Assembly (NCBI GenBank): GCA_026987155.1
Contig: JALSNG010000084.1
Span: 1 to 8,592, forward strand
Origin: Thermococcus sp.
GTDB taxonomy: Archaea; Methanobacteriota_B; Thermococci; Thermococcales; Thermococcaceae
Direction: 5' to 3'
Length of the DNA stretch: 8,592 nucleotides
In this document: positions 1 to 6,878 of the stretch, piece by piece
Numbering within the stretch: position 1 is the stretch's first letter
Layout: every line of letters begins with the position of its first letter
Made by a program: the position numbers and the translations under genes
Notes under the pieces: model-generated
What the model was told of the DNA's origin: nothing
What the model saw: only the letters and a program-made list of their open reading frames with translations
The model's database searches: none

Positions 1-3000
1 AACAACGCTCAGCCTCGCCTTGAAGGCCCCGAGTCCGGGGTAGGGGTACTCATCCGGATTCCTTACGTGCACGGCTATGACGTTCCTTCCCCGCCGCAGG
101 TAGCCGGCGATATCAATGAGCCCCGTCAGGGGATGAGCGGTTATCCTTCCTCCTCCCCAGCCCTGGGTGAAGGAGAGCTGGGCCTTGTGGTCTATCTCAT
201 CCACAACCTTCCTCCCGTTCACGTAAATCTCGACGCCGTTCACCGCGTGGTAACTGAGCCAGGCCTGGACTGGGAGTTCCTCAAGCTCAAAGGTCCTCTT
301 TAGGTACAGGTCGGTGAACTCACCGACTTCGGTTCCGCTTGCAAAGCCAGAAGAGTAGAGGTTCGCCGCGAACGGTCCGCTTCCGGACTGCATTCCGTCG
401 GTGGTTGGGGTGTAGATCCAGGAATCATCAGGTTTGCTGAGCGAGTAGTGCCACTCCGCGGTGTCATCGAAGACCTCGTTCACCTTTAGGTTCCTCGATA
501 CCCCTGGGGAGGTTGTGAAGGCGAGGGAACCGCCCTCGACGGAGCACCCCCTGACTATGGCCTCGCGGGAGTTGCTGTGAACGTTGCTGTCCTTAAGAAC
601 CGCGTTGAGGATGATGATCTGGCTCTCTCCGTTGTCGTTGGCCATTCCGGTAACGTTCATGCCTATGAGTTTTACCGCGTCGCCGTCTATCGTTTCCGTC
701 GCGGGGACACCGTCCCTGTCTTGGACTATCAGCTTTCCTTCGGGTCTTACCTCTATCCTCCCGTTCTCCGCGGTGTAGCTCGTCATCACGAGCCTTCCGT
801 CCACGTACCCGTAGAAGTTCCTCGCCCTGCCGTCCTCGATCCTGACTTCAGCCCCCTGCGTAACGTGGACCATGAACCTGTCCGCGTCGGGCTCAACGCT
901 ACCGCTGACGTTTGTATCCCAAAGCTCTATTCCTCCGGTCTCCCAGGCCTGGAAAGCCCTGTCGCTCCCCCCTACCGTTGAGTTCACCAGGTATATCCAG
1001 TTCCCGCCGAGGTGGAGGACGAAGTTGGCGCCGTTGGATGAGACGTTGGATTTCTCAACCCTAAGTCTAACGTTCCGGGCGTATATCCCAACTGGGTTGT
1101 TCCTCACGGTGACGTTCTTCAGAAGTTCCATGGAGTAGCCGTAGCTCGGTGCTTCGAGGTAAAAGCCGGCGTATCTGTTGTTCTCCACTACGAGGTTCTC
1201 CATCTGCCAGTTCCAGTCAGAAGCGGGACCGTTGAACCTTATGCCGTAGTCGCTGTTCGTGAAGTTGCTGTCCCTGAGCACGAGGGTTCCTTGGCCGGTT
1301 CTCTCGTAGCTCAGACCGGTTCCACCGTGGAACCTGCTCTTGAGCACGGTTAGGCTTCCACTCGCTGTGACGCCCCCGTTGACCTCGCTCTCAACTATCG
1401 ACACCTCTGAGGAGCGGAGGGTGAACTCGCCCTCTAACAGCGATTTTTCAAAGGAGGCACTTCCATTGGTGAAAGTTCCCCCGGAAAAGCCCTTAAGTTC
1501 AGAGTCGGAGACCTTGATTTTCCCCCCGTTTCCAGATAGGAAGAGGGACTCTCCACCTATCAGCGAGTTTTCGAGAACCCTCACCGTCCCGTTCACCTCG
1601 ACGCCGCCGCGAAGGGAGATTCTGCAGTTCCTCATCTCAAGCGAGCCGTTTTCGGTTATCAAAATCCTTCCTTCCATGGAATAATCCCCGTTGATGCAAC
1701 TCTGGCTGGAGTTGATTAACCAGTTTCCCCTAACTGGGGGTCCCACTATGGCTACTCTGCTCTGAACCTCTGTGTAAGCCCCGCACGCATCCACGGCCTT
1801 CAACCGTACAGTGTTAACGCTGTAGTTTTTCATCAGGGGTGCGATGTCAACACCTTCCCTGTATGGGCTGTAGTTCCCTCCGTTTACTGAGATGTATAGG
1901 GCCTTGAGGTTGTCGTTGGGATCGGTGACCTTTAATTTGGGTACCACCCTCTCCCCTGCTCGGTACTCCTTCTCCAGTTCCATCTCGATTTCTGGTCTAT
2001 CGTTGCCTTTGCAGACGCTGAATTTCCTCTCCTCTTCAAAGACATGCCCGCAGGCGTCTACCACTAAGAGTCTAAGCAGGAGAGGTCCTTTTAGCAGCCC
2101 CTCGTATTTTTCGTCTGTTAGGTTCAGGTAGAGGCTTCCATTGACTTGGACGAGATCTCCCACCCAACCCCAGACCTGTTTTCCAAGTTCCACAGGGGCC
2201 CAATCGTTTATGGAGTAGGCGTAGCTCTTTGGGAGGGAGTTGGAGAGGATGGTGAAGTTGAATGGAATAAGCCTGGTCATGTAGTTTGTTTCAACGGGGG
2301 CCGTTATCCTTATCTCGGGGTTTTTGATGCAGGGCCACATCACCCTTACCTTTCTCCTCTCCAGTTTTCTGAAGTTTCCATGGCCGTCTCCAACAACAAC
2401 GTAGAAGCTGTGGTTCCCAGCCAGTCTTTCATTGAAGCTTTTTTCGCACACGTAGAAAACTTTGGAATGCATTTTACCCCTCTCATCAATGTACCCCCTG
2501 ACCTCCCTCTTAACGTCTTCCCGATATTGCTGAGAGTCCCAGAAAACAACGCATGAGGCAAAGGATTCGGGAGAAGAAACCCTCACCGTGATATTCTTAG
2601 TGCTTGAAGGTAGTAGGGCACCGTCTTCGGGTGTAGGTCTCTCATAGTGAACTTTACTCAGGTTTGGAGAGGGTATTTTAACTTCCTTCCATCTCGGCTC
2701 TCCCCTGTTTCCGTATCTGTCCACGGGGACAACGGATATCCTGTACTCTCGCCCGCTTTCAAGGGAAACGTAGTATTCAACGGTAAACCCCGGGACCGTT
2801 GTGAAGTTTCCTATAAAGCTCTCGTTAACCCAGAGTTCCGTGTGGTGGAAATCGTCGTCGTTTGGGTTGGTCCATGCCACGTATACTCCCCCAACGTAGG
2901 GTTTTACCGATAGATCGGCTATGGGGGCAGGAGGGGTGGTGTCCGTTACGTTAACGACGATTGCCTTCTCATTTAGGTGTCCGATACTGTCGTTTGCCCT

Positions 3001-6000
3001 TATGAGGTACTTCAGATGAGCCTCTTCGGTTGTGTTAAACTCCAAGATGATACTTTTCTCCCCGCTGTAGTTGCCCTTTTGAACCCTTTTCCAGCTCCCG
3101 TTTCCGAGGCTTTCCAGGATCTCGTACTCTGCCGGATTGTCGTCGGTTATGTTGATCACAGCCCCGGCTTTTGTGGTTCTCTCAGCTTGGGTTTTGAGCG
3201 TGCTTTCGTTCTGTCCCTCGACGGTTGAGTTGAAAATCTCGATTTCAATTCTGGGCTCTTTCGTGTCCACGGAGATGGTCAGGATCTTAGTGTGGTTCCA
3301 GTTACCAGCCAAATCCTCTCCGTACACTCTGATGTTATGTTTTCCGTCTTCGAGGCATTTGGAGTAGTTCCACAGTTCTCCTGAGCCGAGCATGGTGTAA
3401 TTCTGGGAGTCTACCTCCACCACAGCCTCGGCCAATCTCTCGTTAGATGAGATTTTGATTATGAGGTGGCAATTCCCGAGAACTGAACCGTTTTCGGGAG
3501 TTGGTGGGAGAAAAGTTAGGATTGGTGGGGTAATATCGGCCTTTTTAACCTCAAAGCATTCCGTAGGCGTTTCGTTTGAATGTTCGAGCTCGTCAAACGC
3601 CTCTATGTACCAGCAGTAGAGGCCGGGCTCGTCGAGTGAAACGCTGAAGTTGCTCCATCCGTCTTCGCCAAAACTCGCCTCGTCAAAGACCTCCCACGAA
3701 CCGGTAACGTTGGTCCAGAGGCGGGAATAGCTTAGGTGGGCATCGCTCCACCTCGCGTACAGGAGCACCTCTCCCCCTGGGGAGATTCCCTCACTGCTCT
3801 GGCCGTAGAGGACGTAAACCGGCGCCTTTGTATCCACCTCGAAAGTCCTAACTTCGCTCGTCCCGTTGTTCCCCGCCAGGTCGGTTCCGTAAACGAGGAA
3901 GGTGTGCCTTCCGTCGGGCAGAACCGTCGGGTACCACCAGTTCCTTCCGGAGCCGAGCATGGTGTGGTTTGTTCCGTCGAGCTCGATGGTAGCAACACTC
4001 AGCTCTTCGCTTGAGGTAACGTTGATGGTAACGCTTGAATCGCCGAGCAGGGAGCCGTTCTCAGGTGTGGGGGCGACAAGGGTTAGAACCGGGGGAACCT
4101 TGTCGGTCTCCTCCTGGGCGAGGGGCGCGAATATTCCGCTCCCGGTGACGTTGGCTGACACGATGCCCTCCTGAGTATCCAGGCGGTCACCGCTTATTCC
4201 CTCCCTGCTCCAGCCTTCGGAGAAGCGCCATATGGCGAGGGTTTCCTCGTTCAGGCCTTCCAGGGCCGAGGGGTCGTAGTAAATTCCCAACTCCATCCAG
4301 TCCTCGATATTTCCCTCAAGGAATATACCCGCACTCCCGTAGCCCTCCGGCGGAGCAGGTTTTCTCTCCTCAGGAACTCCCCTGAGAACGATGTTTCCGG
4401 GGGTGGTTATCTCAGTCTGAACCCCGTTTATCACGTTTCCGCTCAGGGAACCGCTGAAGTCACCCACTATCCCAAGAGCCCACGCGTTTTCCTCTTCCAG
4501 TTCTGTCCTCAGCTCGTTGTATTCCAGGGAGGAGTCGTCCGCGAGGTAGAGCAAGATGCCGTAGCCGGGGTTGGAGTCTATCCCGGAGATGTTAACCCTG
4601 TTATCGACAACATGGGCAGTGGAGTAGAAAAGCTCTATCCCGTTGCTTCCGTCACCGCTGACCTCAAGGTAGTTGCCCTGAAGGGCGGAGCCTTCCTCGT
4701 GGTAGAGGTATATCCCCTCCCCCTGGAAGCCCCTTACCGTTATCCGGTTGTTCCTCACCGTGTTTTCGGAGCCATAGCTAATGTAAACGCCGTAGCGCTC
4801 ATCCTCGGAGCTTTCGGTTATGGTTACGGTGTTGTCCGCTAACAGGCAGTTTATGGAGTCGTTGACCCACAACCCAATGTTCGAGGCGGAGGAGTTTATC
4901 GTGAAGCCCTGGACGGTCACGTTGTCAGAGCTCACCAGGATAACGGGCTTGTAACGGCCCCAGCTTGAACCGTCCCCGCGTATTACTGCATCATCCTCTG
5001 TTTCGAGGGTCAGGGGTTTGTCTATCTCAACGCTCTCCGTGTAGTTGCCGGCCAGGACAACGACGGTGCCTCCGGCGGGTGCCGCACTTATTCCCCCGCT
5101 CAGGGGACTTTCGCTCGGGTTAAAGTCCCCTCCCTCGTACCACCAGCCGCTCTCGTTGACGTAAACCACATCGCTCGGAGCTAACGTCGTTGCCGTGTCG
5201 TTGACCCAGGTGGTGTTCACGTTGCCGTTCCTGTCCTCCGTTAGGAGACCGATGGTGTGGGTCTCCCCCGAGGAAAGCCCTTCCAGGAGCCACTCCCCAT
5301 CGCGGGTTCCTCCCTGGAACTTCCCGTCGATGTAAACGAGAGCCTCGGAAAAGTCCTCGTCCTTCGGGTTGTCCCATCTCCAGAGGATGTAGTCTGCCCC
5401 AACCTCGTGGCTCAGGTTCTCAACGGTTCCGGGTGGAGTCGTGTCCACGTAAAAATCAACCCTCGCGCTCGCAACTTCATCCCCGCTTATCGCATAGACG
5501 CTCAGTGAGTTTTCCCCTTCTCTGGCTTCTATCGTCGTGTTCGGCTGGAATGTAACGTTTCCAGCTCCATTGAGGGAGTAGCGCCACTCATCAACCGGCT
5601 TGTTGGCGGTGACGTTTAGGTCTATGACCGTTCTGTTGTAGATCCTTTCCTCCGGGGAGAGGATGGTTACCTTCAAAGCCTCGCCCTGGCTCGGCTCGTA
5701 TTCGACCGAGATGTCGTCGAAGTACATGTGTGAGTAGCGGGCAGAGTATTCGTAGCCGCCGAAGAGGAGCTGAAACCGCGTTGTGTTCTCCATTCCTGCG
5801 GTTTCAATTGTGTCCACCAGTTCTCCGCCCTCCCAGTACTCGAAGTGGTCGTGGTAGATGACTATCCTGAATGTTGCGTATGTTTCGGGAATCTCTCTTG
5901 GGTAACTAATTGGATCCCCATCGGGCCTTAGAAATGCGATCTTGTCACCCTGCCAGGAGACGTATTTGAGACCTATGTACTCACCAGTTTCAATATCGTA

Positions 6001-6351
6001 TATCCTGAAGAGCATGTCTGCCGTGTACGGATCGGTGAACTTCCAACGTCCTGAAACAATTATTGAGCTCCAGTTCTCGATGTCTATTTCCCTGCTCCTG
6101 AGCAGTGCGTGACCGTATTCCCATCCCTGATGGCCATATGTTACCACCTGGATTTCTCCGTTCGCTTCATTGACGCTGTTGCCTGAACCAACAACATCAG
6201 GACTCCACTTTGACTCATCGAGGCTGTTGTCGTTGAAGTCGTCCGAAAACACGAGATTTTCCTGGGCGCTTACCTTTGAGAATCCCACGAACCCCACGTT
6301 TAGGTAGGAGCTCAGAAGAAGGTAAATTAACAGGACGACCGACTTCTTCAT
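1..6351 (-). CDS. Giant secreted beta-helix / Ig / FN3 multidomain surface protein (C-terminus beyond the window)
   Basis: I read this frame codon by codon from ATG at 6351 to base 1: 2117 residues, no stop, no frameshift. The start follows a GGTGAT site by 4 nt; an in-frame ATG at 6357 overlaps that site and is less likely. Residues 1-29 form a signal peptide (MKKSVVLL..., cleavage probably after KVSA). Then: about 33-219 a concanavalin-A-like domain beginning SDDFNDNSLDESKW; 226-303 Ig-like; 305-392 FN3-like; 394-658 a first parallel beta-helix of NosD/CASH type; 671-744 a small post-helix domain; 750-1538 Ig-like modules plus a second FN3-like module at 1139-1228; 1538-1955 a second beta-helix; 1957 to the edge a galactose-binding-like jelly roll. 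About 55 N-X-S/T sequons and about 14 cysteines are present. It is exported and probably surface-attached or released; glycan binding or adhesion is inferred. I saw no catalytic motif, and polysaccharide lyase activity cannot be excluded. Any membrane anchor would lie beyond the left edge. Confidence 0.9.
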   Translation of the reverse strand, partial: MKKSVVLLIYLLLSSYLNVGFVGFSKVSAQENLVFSDDFNDNSLDESKWSPDVVGSGNSVNEANGEIQVVTYGHQGWEYGHALLRSREIDIENWSSIIVSGRWKFTDPYTADMLFRIYDIETGEYIGLKYVSWQGDKIAFLRPDGDPISYPREIPETYATFRIVIYHDHFEYWEGGELVDTIETAGMENTTRFQLLFGGYEYSARYSHMYFDDISVEYEPSQGEALKVTILSPEERIYNRTVIDLNVTANKPVDEWRYSLNGAGNVTFQPNTTIEAREGENSLSVYAISGDEVASARVDFYVDTTPPGTVENLSHEVGADYILWRWDNPKDEDFSEALVYIDGKFQGGTRDGEWLLEGLSSGETHTIGLLTEDRNGNVNTTWVNDTATTLAPSDVVYVNESGWWYEGGDFNPSESPLSGGISAAPAGGTVVVLAGNYTESVEIDKPLTLETEDDAVIRGDGSSWGRYKPVILVSSDNVTVQGFTINSSASNIGLWVNDSINCLLADNTVTITESSEDERYGVYISYGSENTVRNNRITVRGFQGEGIYLYHEEGSALQGNYLEVSGDGSNGIELFYSTAHVVDNRVNISGIDSNPGYGILLYLADDSSLEYNELRTELEEENAWALGIVGDFSGSLSGNVINGVQTEITTPGNIVLRGVPEERKPAPPEGYGSAGIFLEGNIEDWMELGIYYDPSALEGLNEETLAIWRFSEGWSREGISGDRLDTQEGIVSANVTGSGIFAPLAQEETDKVPPVLTLVAPTPENGSLLGDSSVTINVTSSEELSVATIELDGTNHTMLGSGRNWWYPTVLPDGRHTFLVYGTDLAGNNGTSEVRTFEVDTKAPVYVLYGQSSEGISPGGEVLLYARWSDAHLSYSRLWTNVTGSWEVFDEASFGEDGWSNFSVSLDEPGLYCWYIEAFDELEHSNETPTECFEVKKADITPPILTFLPPTPENGSVLGNCHLIIKISSNERLAEAVVEVDSQNYTMLGSGELWNYSKCLEDGKHNIRVYGEDLAGNWNHTKILTISVDTKEPRIEIEIFNSTVEGQNESTLKTQAERTTKAGAVINITDDNPAEYEILESLGNGSWKRVQKGNYSGEKSIILEFNTTEEAHLKYLIRANDSIGHLNEKAIVVNVTDTTPPAPIADLSVKPYVGGVYVAWTNPNDDDFHHTELWVNESFIGNFTTVPGFTVEYYVSLESGREYRISVVPVDRYGNRGEPRWKEVKIPSPNLSKVHYERPTPEDGALLPSSTKNITVRVSSPESFASCVVFWDSQQYREDVKREVRGYIDERGKMHSKVFYVCEKSFNERLAGNHSFYVVVGDGHGNFRKLERRKVRVMWPCIKNPEIRITAPVETNYMTRLIPFNFTILSNSLPKSYAYSINDWAPVELGKQVWGWVGDLVQVNGSLYLNLTDEKYEGLLKGPLLLRLLVVDACGHVFEEERKFSVCKGNDRPEIEMELEKEYRAGERVVPKLKVTDPNDNLKALYISVNGGNYSPYREGVDIAPLMKNYSVNTVRLKAVDACGAYTEVQSRVAIVGPPVRGNWLINSSQSCINGDYSMEGRILITENGSLEMRNCRISLRGGVEVNGTVRVLENSLIGGESLFLSGNGGKIKVSDSELKGFSGGTFTNGSASFEKSLLEGEFTLRSSEVSIVESEVNGGVTASGSLTVLKSRFHGGTGLSYERTGQGTLVLRDSNFTNSDYGIRFNGPASDWNWQMENLVVENNRYAGFYLEAPSYGYSMELLKNVTVRNNPVGIYARNVRLRVEKSNVSSNGANFVLHLGGNWIYLVNSTVGGSDRAFQAWETGGIELWDTNVSGSVEPDADRFMVHVTQGAEVRIEDGRARNFYGYVDGRLVMTSYTAENGRIEVRPEGKLIVQDRDGVPATETIDGDAVKLIGMNVTGMANDNGESQIIILNAVLKDSNVHSNSREAIVRGCSVEGGSLAFTTSPGVSRNLKVNEVFDDTAEWHYSLSKPDDSWIYTPTTDGMQSGSGPFAANLYSSGFASGTEVGEFTDLYLKRTFELEELPVQAWLSYHAVNGVEIYVNGRKVVDEIDHKAQLSFTQGWGGGRITAHPLTGLIDIAGYLRRGRNVIAVHVRNPDEYPYPGLGAFKARLSVV
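488..1745 (-). repeat. Second parallel beta-helix segment (residues about 1536-1955)
   Basis: A second, longer helix-like region of about 420 residues with short coils of the form 'VxxSxVxGG...'. Examples are LEMRNCRISLRGGVEV, VRVLENSLIGGESLFL, IKVSDSELKGFSGGTF, VSIVESEVNGGVTAS, LTVLKSRFHGG, LVLRDSNFTNSDYGI, LLKNVTVRNNPVGIY and RLRVEKSNVSSNGANF. Asn, Ser and Gly recur at turn positions and hydrophobic residues alternate in the strands. It differs from the first helix in coil wording, so it is not a simple recent duplication. Confidence 0.75.
3247..3537 (-). repeat. Ig-like repeat copy B in the giant protein (residues 939-1035)
   Basis: This is the second copy of the module described for residues 750-846, starting DITPPILTFL. 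It keeps the PTPENGS, TMLGSG and DLAGN signatures and the final VDTK linker. Unlike copy A it holds two cysteines (about residues 961 and 1001), which could form a disulfide inside the module. Its codons are visibly richer in A and T than those of copy A. Confidence 0.75.
3814..4104 (-). repeat. Ig-like repeat copy A in the giant protein (residues 750-846)
   Basis: This module begins DKVPPVLTLVAPTPENGSLLG and contains HTMLGSGRNWW and LVYGTDLAGNNG. Copy B, exactly 189 codons downstream, matches it closely (PPILTFLPPTPENGSVLG, YTMLGSGELWNY, RVYGEDLAGNWN). At DNA level the 16 bases gagccgagcatggtgt (plus strand, 3950-3965) recur at 3383-3398. A looser third copy opens PTPEDGALLPSS near residue 1238. 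Confidence 0.75.
4378..5172 (-). repeat. First parallel beta-helix segment (residues about 394-658)
   Basis: This part of the giant protein opens with the usual lead-in of pectate-lyase-like helices: a short strand (DVVYVNESGWWYEGG), then GGTVVVLAGNYTESVEIDKP, then an 'LTLETEDDAVIRG' turn. Degenerate coils of about 22-25 residues follow, with recurrent words such as DNTVTI, ENTVRNNRITV, LQGNYLEV, VVDNRVNISG and LEYNELR. This is the pattern of NosD/CASH-type right-handed beta-helices. In other proteins such helices bind or cleave polysaccharides; no catalytic residues are obvious here. Confidence 0.8.
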
Positions 6352-6355
6352 CTCC

Positions 6356-6364
6356 ATCACCCCC
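6356..6364 (-). promoter_or_regulatory. Ribosome-binding site of the giant surface-protein gene
   Basis: On the minus strand the sequence reads GGGGGTGATGGAGATG. GGTGAT is complementary to the usual archaeal 16S 3' end (AUCACCUCC). It sits 4 nt before the ATG at 6351, which fixes that ATG as the start. The alternative ATG at 6357 lies inside the site. Confidence 0.7.
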
Positions 6365-6389
6365 GGCAAGAAGAGACCCCAGCCGGGGG
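6360..6389 (-). promoter_or_regulatory. GC-rich leader hairpin overlapping the ribosome-binding site
   Basis: The transcript strand reads CCCCCGGC, a 14-nt loop, then GCCGGGGG, a perfect 8-bp stem. The 3' arm continues directly into TGATGGAGATG, so its G run is the first half of the Shine-Dalgarno site. Nothing follows that would make it a terminator (no T run). It is a candidate translational control element; function is inferred. Confidence 0.55.
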
Positions 6390-6478
6390 CCTACAGCGGA
6401 TTTAACACCCCCCTAAACTCCACAGGGTCGGGTCCCCCTTACCGTTACCCTATATCGCTATAAGTAACGCGTTCATCG

Positions 6479-6493
6479 TATAATAACTTTTGG
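6479..6493 (-). promoter_or_regulatory. BRE/TATA promoter core of the giant surface-protein gene
   Basis: The minus strand reads CCAAAAG then TTATTATA, which fits an archaeal purine-rich BRE followed by a TATA box. Transcription would start about 25 nt downstream, near 6455, leaving a leader of roughly 100 nt. A second weaker TATA-like stretch (CTTATAGCGATATA) lies at about 6452-6465. Confidence 0.5.
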
Positions 6494-6509
6494 GTGTTGT
6501 CCAAAAAGC

Positions 6510-6522
6510 TGGAAATGTTCCA
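6510..6522. promoter_or_regulatory. 13-bp palindrome upstream of the giant gene's promoter
   Basis: TGGAA-ATG-TTCCA is a perfect inverted repeat with 5-bp arms and a 3-bp centre, about 16 bp upstream of the BRE. It is flanked by two similar CCAAAA runs (6501-6506 and 6520-6525). Position and symmetry suit an activator or regulator site. I do not recognise the regulator. Confidence 0.3.
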
Positions 6523-6531
6523 AAAGGGGTT

Positions 6532-6555
6532 GCATTACCCTTTACTGTGTAATGC
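6532..6555 (-). terminator. Stem-loop after the tatD-orphan operon, possible terminator
   Basis: Minus-strand GCATTAC, a 10-nt loop, GTAATGC: a perfect 7-bp inverted repeat beginning 10 nt after the stop codon of the 100-residue gene. It is followed by AACCCCTTTTGG and, further on, CTTTTTGG. Archaeal termination depends mainly on T runs, so the short T stretches matter more than the stem. It could instead be an operator. Confidence 0.4.
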
Positions 6556-6564
6556 TGATCTCAT

Positions 6565-6867
6565 CTATTCGCCTGATAGGTTCCTCAGCTTAGGTTCTCT
6601 GAAAAGTTCGTCAACTTCCCTCCTCTTCGCACTCACCCTTTCCAGGAGGTTTCTGACTTCGTTATCTTCTGGATATTTCATTTTCAGACTCGTTAGCAAA
6701 CCCTCAAGAAAGCCTAAAATGGAGACCTTTATGAAATCCTCTCCCCTTTTGCTCTCCAGGCCCTCGTTGAGAAGCAGAAAAGATTCGAGCCTGGAGATCA
6801 GCCCTTCTTCGTCGAGCTCTCGGAGGAGGTTTCTGACCTCTGCCACCTCGGGTATGTCAACCGCCAT
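6565..6867 (-). CDS. Small acidic helical protein, possibly DUF3216 family
   Basis: This is a 100-residue protein, MAVDIPEVAEVRNLL... to ...RNLSGE, with no signal peptide, membrane segment, cysteine or histidine. It is rich in Glu, Leu, Lys and Arg and should be all-helical and cytoplasmic. The word EVRNLL occurs at residues 10-15 and again at 70-75, with a central hydrophobic stretch (IKVSILGFLEGLLTSL, 46-61). Length and character suit DUF3216, a family of unknown function that I recall as confined to Thermococcaceae; this is from memory and uncertain. The start follows GAGGTGAT, which overlaps the TGA of the tatD-like gene, leaving 9 nt between stop and start. The two genes are almost certainly co-transcribed and translationally coupled. 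No function can be assigned. Confidence 0.8.
   Translation of the reverse strand: MAVDIPEVAEVRNLLRELDEEGLISRLESFLLLNEGLESKRGEDFIKVSILGFLEGLLTSLKMKYPEDNEVRNLLERVSAKRREVDELFREPKLRNLSGE
6644..6837 (-). repeat. 14-bp direct repeat inside the 100-residue gene
   Basis: The plus-strand word aggaggtttctgac occurs at 6644-6657 and 6824-6837, exactly 180 bp (60 codons) apart. It encodes the repeated EVRNLL motif of the small protein. Identity at codon level suggests either an old internal duplication or strong constraint on the motif. Confidence 0.5.
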
Positions 6868-6870
6868 ACC

Positions 6871-6878
6871 ATCACCTC
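6871..6878 (-). promoter_or_regulatory. Ribosome-binding site overlapping the tatD-like stop codon
   Basis: The minus strand reads CCTGAGGTGATGGTATG. The TGA stop of the hydrolase gene (6877-6879) overlaps the GAGGTGAT site for the 100-residue gene, whose ATG is at 6867. This arrangement supports translational coupling and decides the start of the small gene. Confidence 0.7.

Noticed and set aside
67..5508. Many plus-strand frames of 70-140 residues across the left part
   Set aside because: All lie antisense to the continuous 2117-codon frame, which has a signal peptide, domain structure and start signals. None has its own start signals or family likeness.
6360..6389. The GC hairpin as a transcription terminator
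   Set aside because: No T run follows. The 3' arm merges directly with the ribosome-binding site and start codon of the giant gene.
6391..6423. Ten-codon GTG-started leader peptide (VEFRGVLNPL, stop TAG) just before the GC hairpin
   Set aside because: No ribosome-binding site precedes the GTG and the peptide has no run of one amino acid. Attenuation of the bacterial type is not expected in archaea.
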